Of a DNA stretch of 64,000 nucleotides, positions 17,810 to 25,652 are shown in pieces. Origin of the DNA: JBBSUQ01 sp964389755 (GTDB lineage Bacteria; Bacteroidota; Bacteroidia; Flavobacteriales_D; Crocinitomicaceae). The stretch is taken from assembly GCA_964389755.1 (NCBI GenBank), contig CAYMEW010000021.1, positions 11,673 to 75,672 of the forward strand, read 5' to 3'. The notes beneath the pieces are model-generated. The model saw only the letters and a program-made list of their open reading frames with translations, had not been told where the DNA came from and searched no databases. Numbering within the stretch: the first letter of the stretch is position 1; each line of letters begins with the position of its first letter. The translations under genes were made by a program, and so were the position numbers.

Positions 17810-19246
17810 ATGAAAAAGATCTTTACCCTGCTATTCCTGTTTTCGACCCTGACGACAAGCGCGTCCGCCCAGCAACTGGTCAGCGCAACACCGATCTCTA
17901 CCTATAACGTCTCACAGATCCATAACATCCTCGCGGCCTACGGCTGGAGTTCCGCATCCATGGACCTGCACGCGGTCAAAAGTTACCGGATACTTTACCG
18001 GACCATTGACACGAACGGAGATTCTACCACTGCCAGCGGTGCCGTATACATTCCGCAGATCGATACCTGTAATTATTTACCATTGTTGGCTTATCATCAC
18101 GGAACGGAGTTCGAACAAACACATGTGCCATCGCTCGGATATTACAACGGACAGGGACTTTTTTACTCCACGACAGGTTACATCGCCGTGTTACCGGATT
18201 ACCTCGGGATGGGAAGTAATGCCGGAATTCACCCTTACCAGCACTGGAGATCACAGGCTACTTCGGCCGTGGACCTGATGCGTGCCGTTCGCGAATTTTT
18301 GCCTCAAAACGGCGGATTGCAGGACAACGGCCAGGTTTTCCTGACGGGTTACTCCCAGGGCGGACACGCTGCGATGTCCACGCACAAATACATCCAGCAA
18401 AATGCTTCTTCCGAATTCAACGTGGTAGCCTCCGCCCCGCTTTCGGGTGCGCATTACCTTTCCGGGGCTCAGGTCGATTTTATTTTCGACGGTGATTCGA
18501 CCTATGCTTACAATGCGTTCCTCCCATACATCCTCGGTTCGTTTCAACTTGTTTACGGAAACATTTACAATTCATTCGATGCAATCTACGATTCGCCTTA
18601 CGACAGCCAGATACAAACTTACCTGAACGACGGCAACTACACCTTCAACCAGTGGAGCGCGATGCTTCCGGCCAATTACTATCATTTTATGCAGGACAGC
18701 GTGTTGCAACAAATGCTCTCAAATCCCGCTCACCCGATCAATGTGGCGCTGCGTGATAACGACCTCCACAACTGGGTTCCGCTCGCCCCTGTACGCATGA
18801 TCTATTGCAGCAGCGATGATGTGGTAAATCCGCAAAACTCCATTGCCGCACGCGATACCATGCAGGCGCTCGGAGCCACGGATGTTGATGCAATCGACAT
18901 TTACCCGGCGGGTAATCACTCGAGTTGCTTTCCGCCTGCCAATGAATTTGCACTCGCCTGGTTCGACAGCCTCAAAGCAGATTGCAACACCGTACTGGGG
19001 CTTCAACAGGTTCCGAAAGAATCTTTCAAACTTTACCCCAACCCGACCAGCGACCGCATTTTCCTGCAGGCATCTTCGGGTATTCGTTCGGTTCGAATCA
19101 GTGATCTGAATGGCAAGACCTTTCCACTTGCTTTAAAAGAAAGCAGTGAAATATCATTAAGCGCCCTGGAAAACGGAATGTATATCATCGAAATTCTCAC
19201 GAATGACGGACAGCGATACCGCCGTTCGGTGCTAAAAACCGAATGA
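17810..19246 (+). CDS. secreted lipase-like alpha/beta hydrolase, T9SS type A cargo
   Basis: The 478-residue protein has a signal peptide (KIFTLLFLFSTLTTSASA), an alpha/beta-hydrolase domain with nucleophile elbow GYSQGGHA (residues about 182-189), a likely catalytic Asp in YCSSDDVVNP and His in PAGNHSS, and a C-terminal sorting domain (FKLYPNPTSDRIFLQ to the end) of T9SS type A. It resembles the secretory-lipase/LIP group. It should be exported by T9SS to the surface or medium and hydrolyse esters. It sits between two sigma-factor operons; whether either controls it is unknown. Confidence 0.85.
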   Translation: MKKIFTLLFLFSTLTTSASAQQLVSATPISTYNVSQIHNILAAYGWSSASMDLHAVKSYRILYRTIDTNGDSTTASGAVYIPQIDTCNYLPLLAYHHGTEFEQTHVPSLGYYNGQGLFYSTTGYIAVLPDYLGMGSNAGIHPYQHWRSQATSAVDLMRAVREFLPQNGGLQDNGQVFLTGYSQGGHAAMSTHKYIQQNASSEFNVVASAPLSGAHYLSGAQVDFIFDGDSTYAYNAFLPYILGSFQLVYGNIYNSFDAIYDSPYDSQIQTYLNDGNYTFNQWSAMLPANYYHFMQDSVLQQMLSNPAHPINVALRDNDLHNWVPLAPVRMIYCSSDDVVNPQNSIAARDTMQALGATDVDAIDIYPAGNHSSCFPPANEFALAWFDSLKADCNTVLGLQQVPKESFKLYPNPTSDRIFLQASSGIRSVRISDLNGKTFPLALKESSEISLSALENGMYIIEILTNDGQRYRRSVLKTE

Positions 19247-19386
19247 CTCCGTAGAGAAACAAGGTCTTCCGGGCCTTAAGAGTCGTAAAGTCAACCGAAA
19301 AAAGCCTCATGCAAAATAAAAGTGCATTTTTTTCATTCTTTCCGGGTTACCTTTTCCAAAAGGGGACATAAAAGAAGAAAACAACC

Positions 19387-19944
19387 ATGACAGACCGGGA
19401 AGTCATACGATGCATTCGAAAAGGAGAACGTGAGAAAGCACTGCGCTTTTTGTACCGTGAATTTCCGAAAGTACGCGCGTTGATCGTGAGTTCGGGTTGT
19501 AATGAAGTACTGGCCACCGAGATCTTTAACGACAGTTTGCTCATCCTGGTTGAAAAAATCCAAAACCCGAAGTTCGAACTCAGCTCCAAACTGAGTACTT
19601 ACCTGTATGGTATCAATCGTTTTTTAGTAAAGAATGAACTGAGAAAGCAGCAGCGCACCGTTGAACTTGAGTGGAGTGACACGCTCATCCTGTCGGAAAA
19701 TGATTTGGGCTACGATCGCGAAAAAGAGGAAAAGCTGCGTAAAATGGAGCAAACCCTTCAACTTATTTCGGAGCGCTGCCGCGAGATCTTCCGCCTGTTC
19801 TATTTCGAACGCAAGTCGATGGAGGAAATCGCCGGCAAACTGGATTACGCGAGTGTGAATTCAGCGAAAACTCAAAAATACAAGTGTCTTGAGCAGGCGT
19901 ATAAATTATCCTTAAAAACCACTTCCCATGAGAGCATCGCTTGA
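19387..19944 (+). CDS. sigma-70-family (ECF-like) RNA polymerase sigma factor, second copy
   Basis: The 185-residue protein has an N-terminal region 2 (EKALRFLYREFPKVRALI, ATEIFNDSLLILVEKI) and a C-terminal region 4 (SERCREIFRLFYFERKSMEEIAGKL, then an HTH ending NSAKTQKYKCLEQA). It is clearly paralogous to the 175-residue factor at 17095-17622 but diverged. The gene overlaps the following membrane-protein gene by 17 bases. Together with three further genes it forms a tight plus-strand operon that ends at the terminator at 24751. Confidence 0.85.
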   Translation: MTDREVIRCIRKGEREKALRFLYREFPKVRALIVSSGCNEVLATEIFNDSLLILVEKIQNPKFELSSKLSTYLYGINRFLVKNELRKQQRTVELEWSDTLILSENDLGYDREKEEKLRKMEQTLQLISERCREIFRLFYFERKSMEEIAGKLDYASVNSAKTQKYKCLEQAYKLSLKTTSHESIA

Positions 19945-21439
19945 ATTACTCGAACGTGCGGAGCGCTACGTGCTCGGATTGCTATCTGTGGAGGAAGCCG
20001 AACAGTTTTTGCAGGAACCCGGGGTCGAAGATCTCATTTCATTTCAGCAACTGGCTATGCAGGCATCCGAAAGGCAGGCGCTGCGCAACGAGATCAATCA
20101 CATCGCTTTCGAATTTCACGCGGGCGGAAGCAAATGGAGCAACTGGTTTTTCGGACTGATGATCGGGCTTGCGCTGAGTACGGCAGCCGTTTTCTATTAC
20201 CTGGCTCAAAAACCACAAAATGAAGCAATAATTGCTGTTGCACCGCTTGCAGATACTTCTTTTCATGCAAAACCCTTTGGTCTTGACTTTGGTTTTTGCT
20301 TATCTGCGCATTTAACGGATCATTGTTCAGAACTAAATTTCGATTATGACTTTCCTGACTTTGAAGCAGCTTTCGAATTTCCTGATCTTCAAATTCCGTT
20401 AATTACAGCGGATTCGGCATTATCCTCCGCTTCAGAGGAAGAAACGCCCGAATCTTTTCTGAGCCTGGTGCCGCTCGATTCCCTGAACTTCGTTCCCGAA
20501 CGCTTCAGAGCCAGTGCAAAATCCCACTACAAATACCGAACTCGGAATACAATTGAAATCCGGTCCCTCTATTATTCCTTTTCCCGAACAAAAAACAGGC
20601 AGGAGCCGGCGGAAGTTTTAAAATTAGGTAACTACAATAATGCGCTGAGCACTTCCGGCTCACAGATCTTTCAGAAAATTACCCTGGTAGACGGACAAAA
20701 CGAACCCCTGGAAGGAATTCGGGTAAATATAAAAAACGATCCTTTAAAGCAGGTGATTACCGATGAAACCGGGAGTTTTGAGATCAGTCGTGTCTTTAGA
20801 CATAAGGAAACCTACCTGTTCGATCTTCACCGGGAAGACGGCATGCTGATCCGTTGCCAGGTTCGTTGTAACGCTCGAAAACGCGTGGTTATCCAGGTTG
20901 ATTTTGACAAAGCCGGCACTCCCGAATTCGCTCCCTGCTCCATTGAACCGATGTACATTCGGACACTCTATCAACCTGAATTCGCGCAAACCTTCGTAGC
21001 CACCGAAAACTTTGAGGAACGGCTACAATTTATGCACCTGATGCCCGAAGGAGAGGAGATTCTCAAATTCTACATTCGCCATATCGATCAGCCTCTTTAC
21101 CGGGTAGATTCACTGGCAGCCGAACAACTTTCAGGGGAAGCACGGGCACAGTTTTTCACCTTTGCCAAAGAAAAGCTCACCGGTGTGAACTGCCCGCTGC
21201 CGAATGTAGATGAACTCTATGCCTATTTCATTTCCGGGGGAAACACACCGGCCGATGTATACGAAATACCCGTTGTGGTGAATATGTCGCAACGCAGCGA
21301 TAAACATGCATTTATCCCATTGTTCGGTAGGAAGCGCACACGACAGCTGACCACAACACAATTTCAGAAAGATCCGCTCTTCCTACGATTGATCAACAGT
21401 TTAAATAACTGCCTCAAATCCGATTCTTCTCTAAATTAA
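19928..21439 (+). CDS. anti-sigma-like membrane protein with regulatory beta domain
   Basis: A 503-residue single-pass protein. The N-terminal cytoplasmic part (1-70; ERAERYVLGLLSVEEAEQF) looks like the short helical anti-sigma domain common in Bacteroidota ECF systems; the TM helix is at about 73-93. The extracytoplasmic region has an acidic, aromatic low-complexity stretch (115-155), a carboxypeptidase-regulatory-like beta sandwich (about 248-325; EPLEGIRVNI, TDETGSFEIS) and a helical domain at about 350-434 starting ATENFEERLQ. That last domain matches residues 422-500 of the 770-residue protein. Probable partner of the adjacent sigma factor; the assignment is by context. Confidence 0.65.
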   Translation: MRASLELLERAERYVLGLLSVEEAEQFLQEPGVEDLISFQQLAMQASERQALRNEINHIAFEFHAGGSKWSNWFFGLMIGLALSTAAVFYYLAQKPQNEAIIAVAPLADTSFHAKPFGLDFGFCLSAHLTDHCSELNFDYDFPDFEAAFEFPDLQIPLITADSALSSASEEETPESFLSLVPLDSLNFVPERFRASAKSHYKYRTRNTIEIRSLYYSFSRTKNRQEPAEVLKLGNYNNALSTSGSQIFQKITLVDGQNEPLEGIRVNIKNDPLKQVITDETGSFEISRVFRHKETYLFDLHREDGMLIRCQVRCNARKRVVIQVDFDKAGTPEFAPCSIEPMYIRTLYQPEFAQTFVATENFEERLQFMHLMPEGEEILKFYIRHIDQPLYRVDSLAAEQLSGEARAQFFTFAKEKLTGVNCPLPNVDELYAYFISGGNTPADVYEIPVVVNMSQRSDKHAFIPLFGRKRTRQLTTTQFQKDPLFLRLINSLNNCLKSDSSLN

Positions 21440-21444
21440 TCACC

Positions 21445-23991
21445 ATGAAATTAAGAACCATACTCATGGGTGCCCTGACCATGTATACGGGCATCGCGCT
21501 TGCCCAGTGCAGCGATTGTTACGACCTCGAACTGGCTCAACAGGATCCATTGGCCGTGCGCAGCCTGCACCTTTCGAATCACGGACTGGAACAGATTCCA
21601 GCAGTCATTTCGGAAATGAAAAACCTGGAGGTCCTGGACCTTTCTTTCAACCAGATCGCCTGTATCGATTCTTCCCTCGATCACAATACGAAACTGCGGG
21701 AACTCAACCTTTCCCATAACCCGGGATTCAACACGCTGCTACTTTCCGAACACTTTCAAAAAGAGGTTCCCCTTGAAAAACTCAACCTTTCTTATTGTTC
21801 GATTTATGCCTTGGGAAACGCGTTCTGTCATCTGAAAAGTTTGCGCGAACTGAACCTGGAACACAATGGCCTCCGCGCGTTTCCGCAGGAACTGAGTGCG
21901 GTGAAATTGCTCACACTCGACCTGTCTGATAACAACCTGCAACCCGTTTATCATGCATTTTCAGATTTTTGGTCGCTGCGCCAACTCGACATCAGCAACA
22001 ACGATTCACTGAATCTGAATAGCGTTCTCCAGAACCTCGCTTTTAAAGATTCCCTGCACACACTTCGTTTTTCACCGCTCACTGTGACCAAATCCATGGC
22101 GCATTCACTGGAACAAACCGGGATCGAAAACCTGGTCTTCACCGATACTGAAATTCGGGAACTACACGGACTTCTAAGCAGGAACAAGACGCTGAGATCT
22201 GTCTCCTTTGAAAATTGTGAATTGGTATTCCCTTCCCGTTTTTACCGCGTGCTTTCAAGAATTGAGCAACTCGACGATCTCAGCTTCTATGAAACGCCGG
22301 TTTATAAAGAGACCGAACAACTAAAACAACTCGAGCGACTGACCATCGAAAATTCGGAAGTAGCAGCACCGGAAACTCTTCCGCTTAAGAAACTTTCCGA
22401 ACTGAACTGGTCCGACAGTGAACGTGACATGTCTGAAGCGCTAAAAACGATTTCCGCCGGCAATCCGAAATTAAAAACCGACCAGCAGCGAACCCTGGTG
22501 ACAGAAGCCATGGCCCAAAATCGCCTCGAACCAATCGTGCGTGTTGCGCCCGTTGAAAAACAGATCGATCCTGCGGGCGATAACCTGCTGCAGTTTGAAG
22601 ATACCGAATGCCGCATCGAAAAGAACACCTTCCTGGATGAAAACGGAAAACCGTATGCGGGTAAAGTGAACATAGAATTGCGTGAGTATACGGATCCCCT
22701 GCTCAATGCACTGGCTGGCGCACCGATGACCGCGCAGTCTTCGCGTGGTGATGAACTCTTTGCATCGAACGGCATGATCGAATTTCGCGCAACCGATGAG
22801 AAAGGCAATGAACTACAGATCGACCCGGAAAAACCCGTCCAGATCACATTGCGCGATCAACAACCGCAAACACGCGGCGCACTGTATGCCTACGACACGG
22901 TTCGGAATACATGGAATAACATCGGGACGCCTGTTGCAAGCAATTATGACAGCCTGTTTCGCCTGGCACTTGATTCGCTGAATCAAATCGACGCTTCCAA
23001 GCTCGTGACGCGCATGGCCATTCAACCGAATTACTCCCTCTATATTAAACGTCATCGCCACGATCCGTATGTACTGACTTTCACAAGTCGCGGTTATGCT
23101 TTCCGAACTCCTAAACTCAGATCCAACGGCTCCATTCTCTACTACCGCCAGGATTGCCGTGCCGCCAAAAAGATCTGTTCACACACCTGGTTGATGGACA
23201 GTGTTTCCACAGCTACGCTGGACAGTATCTTTAAAGATATGCGCAAAAGACAGCGCGGAATTAAGTTCGTTGACGCCGATTATTTTTTTTCACCGCGTCT
23301 TTTCAGGGATCTGCAAATTACACCGGACTTTGAACGGGATAACTTCCGGCTGAGTTTCAAATATTGCGGTCAGGAATTTGACCTCCCGGTTTACCTTGAA
23401 AATGCGCGGAACCCCCGGGCCACCATTGCACGTCAGAAAAAATTCTACGAGCGCTACAGCCTTGAACGCAATCGCGAGTTGCGTAAAGAAGAGCGCCGGG
23501 AAAAAGAACTACAGGAAGAAACCGAAAAAATGGCTGAAGCGTTACGCATCCAACGAGCGACGGCCATTGCCTGGATGAAATTCATCAGGGAACAGGACCT
23601 TGGCGTTACACCACTTACCGGGAATGAATTACTACGCTTCGGAATACGCAATACCGGACTTTTTAACTGCGATTATTTTGCGCGTACCCGTCCGGATATT
23701 TTAGTAAATCTCCCCGATACGCTTCATTCGTCTGACGGAAAATCCTTTGCCGTTCCACCGAGCGTACGCCTGGTCATAAAGAAAGACAATGCGTATTTCG
23801 AGACCCTGAAAGATCGTGTACCTGTGATCTACGAAAAACAGTGCATCCTGTTGATTCCCCTGGAGAACGACCAGCTGGCAGTTGTCGATAACTGGCGACC
23901 GGGAGAGTCGAAAAGCGAGTATCGCGTACGTGTGATTAACACCAAAGACATGCCGGCACAAACGATCCGTAACCTGATCCTAAACGCGTGA
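21445..23991 (+). CDS. secreted leucine-rich-repeat protein with two shared envelope domains
   Basis: The 848-residue protein has a signal peptide ending near Ala20, then about eight leucine-rich repeats (roughly 36-320; e.g. LEVLDLSFNQ, LRELNLEHNG, LLTLDLSDNN). A beta-rich domain (about 375-495) contains ENGKPYAGKVNIELRE, nearly the same as a segment of the 770-residue protein. After a unique middle region and a charged helical stretch (660-705) comes a C-terminal domain with GLFNCDYF (about 730-845). No sorting domain or lipobox is seen, so a periplasmic location is likely. It starts 5 bases after the membrane-protein gene. Function unknown; LRRs suggest ligand or protein binding. Confidence 0.7.
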   Translation: MKLRTILMGALTMYTGIALAQCSDCYDLELAQQDPLAVRSLHLSNHGLEQIPAVISEMKNLEVLDLSFNQIACIDSSLDHNTKLRELNLSHNPGFNTLLLSEHFQKEVPLEKLNLSYCSIYALGNAFCHLKSLRELNLEHNGLRAFPQELSAVKLLTLDLSDNNLQPVYHAFSDFWSLRQLDISNNDSLNLNSVLQNLAFKDSLHTLRFSPLTVTKSMAHSLEQTGIENLVFTDTEIRELHGLLSRNKTLRSVSFENCELVFPSRFYRVLSRIEQLDDLSFYETPVYKETEQLKQLERLTIENSEVAAPETLPLKKLSELNWSDSERDMSEALKTISAGNPKLKTDQQRTLVTEAMAQNRLEPIVRVAPVEKQIDPAGDNLLQFEDTECRIEKNTFLDENGKPYAGKVNIELREYTDPLLNALAGAPMTAQSSRGDELFASNGMIEFRATDEKGNELQIDPEKPVQITLRDQQPQTRGALYAYDTVRNTWNNIGTPVASNYDSLFRLALDSLNQIDASKLVTRMAIQPNYSLYIKRHRHDPYVLTFTSRGYAFRTPKLRSNGSILYYRQDCRAAKKICSHTWLMDSVSTATLDSIFKDMRKRQRGIKFVDADYFFSPRLFRDLQITPDFERDNFRLSFKYCGQEFDLPVYLENARNPRATIARQKKFYERYSLERNRELRKEERREKELQEETEKMAEALRIQRATAIAWMKFIREQDLGVTPLTGNELLRFGIRNTGLFNCDYFARTRPDILVNLPDTLHSSDGKSFAVPPSVRLVIKKDNAYFETLKDRVPVIYEKQCILLIPLENDQLAVVDNWRPGESKSEYRVRVINTKDMPAQTIRNLILNA

Positions 23992-24725
23992 AGTTCCGGA
24001 TCATTCATATTGTTTTTTACTTCTTGTGTACCGGATCGGTTTGGGCTCAGCCCGAGAAATACCGGCTGGCAGTACACGAGTTGTTCGGCAGCGAAGACAG
24101 CAGCTACGCGATTCCGGAATCCAAACCGCTGGACCTGAGTTTCGACGCGGAGGACGACAGCAGCGATCAGCTTTCGCCAAAAACAGCCTCCCTGTTACAC
24201 GAAATGTCGCGCCGTAATCAATTAAAATACAGCCGGGTTCTCCAACACCTGGCCGTCATCACTTTAACAAGCTGGAAGGACCGCCACTTTAAAGAGCGAA
24301 AAAAATTGCGTCGTATCCGGAAAGCGCTCGCACGTACTATGCACCAGATCAGAAGTCACTTCGGCATATTGCAGGCCTACTCTTTCGAAGTCCCGGTAGT
24401 TAACCACAACAAGCATCACTATTTCTATGATCGCAAAGGCAGCAGCGGTGGCCTGAACCTGTACAAAGGATCAAAAGACGATCGTAAATCGGAAGATTTT
24501 GAATACGTACCACTCGATCCGCTAACGGATACGCAAATCCTCGAACTGGTACGGGCACAATTAAAGCGACGCAAAATATACCGGGATCTGCAGCGCGGTC
24601 TGTACAGTTATCTTGGCGTTTTTAGCCAAACAGACAGCAGAACACTATACCGGAACAAAATTCCCAAAGTCCGAATTGTCATTTTCCTGGGTGCAAGACG
24701 GCTTCAGGGAATACGCAAACCGTAA
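23988..24725 (+). CDS. secreted protein of unknown function, last gene of the sigma operon
   Basis: The 245-residue protein starts at GTG 23988, which overlaps the stop of the preceding LRR gene by four bases (GTGA). The N-terminus is a signal peptide (IIHIVFYFLCTGSVWAQ). The mature part is highly charged and basic, mostly helical (DRHFKERKKLRRIRKALARTMHQIR; LKRRKIYRDLQRGL), with an acidic patch near residues 52-60. I do not recognise a family. Tight coupling to the sigma/LRR operon suggests it works with those proteins. The operon ends 26 bases later at a strong terminator. Confidence 0.6.
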   Translation: MKFRIIHIVFYFLCTGSVWAQPEKYRLAVHELFGSEDSSYAIPESKPLDLSFDAEDDSSDQLSPKTASLLHEMSRRNQLKYSRVLQHLAVITLTSWKDRHFKERKKLRRIRKALARTMHQIRSHFGILQAYSFEVPVVNHNKHHYFYDRKGSSGGLNLYKGSKDDRKSEDFEYVPLDPLTDTQILELVRAQLKRRKIYRDLQRGLYSYLGVFSQTDSRTLYRNKIPKVRIVIFLGARRLQGIRKP

Positions 24726-24750
24726 ACTGAGAAAACGGTATCTGCAAGGA

Positions 24751-24785
24751 GACCGGTGTTTGCATTTGGCGGCACCGGTTTTTTC
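24751..24785 (+). terminator. intrinsic terminator of the second sigma operon
   Basis: ACCGGTG and CACCGGT form a 7-bp stem with a 14-base loop and are followed by a run of six T. It lies 26 bases after the stop codon of the 245-residue protein gene. Confidence 0.8.
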
Positions 24786-24976
24786 ATAAGCACTTTTTCA
24801 TTTTGGATAATGGCCATTCATTTTGACAATGGTGGTACATTCCCGGGGAACGAACAAAATATACTTCCAGGAAGAATCGACATTTTATAGACGGCGCACC
24901 ATCAGCCCTTTACAGGATAAAGAACCCCACACTTTGAGCAATAGTATACACGGTCGCCGGTCGAAATGTATATGAA
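24786..24976. other. intergenic region with a 20-bp-spaced near-direct repeat
   Basis: There is no coding potential that I trust between the sigma-operon terminator and the DUF4382 gene. The only structure seen is a pair of near-direct repeats starting at 24797 and 24817 (TTCATTTTGGATAATGG and TTCATTTTGACAATGG), exactly 20 bases apart. Confidence 0.4.
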
Positions 24977-25008
24977 TTGCGTGACTTTTCCTTTTGGAAC
25001 ATTCTTTG
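24977..25008 (+). promoter_or_regulatory. possible promoter of the DUF4382 lipoprotein gene
   Basis: TTG at 24977-24979 and ATTCTTTG at 25001-25008 are 21 bases apart. The downstream element keeps the TTTG of the Bacteroidota -7 box but has AT instead of TA. It lies 33 bases before the ATG at 25042. Confidence 0.4.
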
Positions 25009-25041
25009 GACACATCAACCACGTTCAAAAATCAGATTATT

Positions 25042-25575
25042 ATGAGAAAATTCATTTCACTTTCAACTCTGGGGCTTGCCATGGTGCTAGTCCTGTTTAC
25101 GGCGTGTAACAAAGATAAAGGTGAGGGAAGCATGCGCGTACGCATGACCGATGATCCGGGTGATTATTTGCAGGTAAACGTCGATGTGCGCGAAGTAGAA
25201 GTGCACTATGACAACGGAAACGGTTGGGTTTCCTTACCTACGAACGACAGCATTTACAATTTGCTTGATCTCCAGAACAACGTAAATGTGATTTTGGCAC
25301 CGACCTCGCAAATGCCAGTGGGAAACGTTTCACAAATGCGACTCAAACTCGGCCCGAATAATTCCATTATGCTCAATGACAGCACGACTCTGCCGCTAAC
25401 CGTACCGAGTGGAGAACAATCCGGTCTTAAGATCAACATCAATCAATACATTGCAGCAAACAGCACTGTCGACATTCTGCTTGATTTCGATGCCGGGAAA
25501 TCGATTCTGCTTACCGGAAACGGAGAATATAAATTGAAGCCGGTGATCCATGTAGATGATGTAATCATCCAGTAA
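25042..25575 (+). CDS. DUF4382-domain lipoprotein
   Basis: The 177-residue protein has a lipobox (LFTACNKD, Cys22) and a domain beginning GSMRVRMTDDPGDYLQVNVDVREVEV, the hallmark of DUF4382, with the usual LLDLQNNVNVIL segment and a C-terminal KPVIHVDDV strand. Members are lipid-anchored, cell-surface or periplasmic, with no established activity. An earlier ATG at 24994 overlaps the promoter candidate, so MRKFISLSTL at 25042 is preferred. It is a single gene with its own terminator. Confidence 0.9.
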   Translation: MRKFISLSTLGLAMVLVLFTACNKDKGEGSMRVRMTDDPGDYLQVNVDVREVEVHYDNGNGWVSLPTNDSIYNLLDLQNNVNVILAPTSQMPVGNVSQMRLKLGPNNSIMLNDSTTLPLTVPSGEQSGLKININQYIAANSTVDILLDFDAGKSILLTGNGEYKLKPVIHVDDVIIQ

Positions 25576-25599
25576 AAACAACTATTCATTATTACTTAT

Positions 25600-25629
25600 A
25601 AGCGGAATCTTACGGATTTCGCTTTTTTT
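25600..25629 (+). terminator. intrinsic terminator of the DUF4382 gene
   Basis: AAGCGGAAT and ATTTCGCTT pair over 9 bp (one G-T) around a 7-base loop, followed by seven T. It lies 25 bases after the stop codon. Confidence 0.75.
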
Positions 25630-25652
25630 ATGTTCAGGTTGAAAAGGAGCAC

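Noticed and set aside
22302..22847. 181-codon minus-strand frame in the LRR gene
   Set aside because: Serine- and arginine-rich antisense frame over a protein with clear LRR units.
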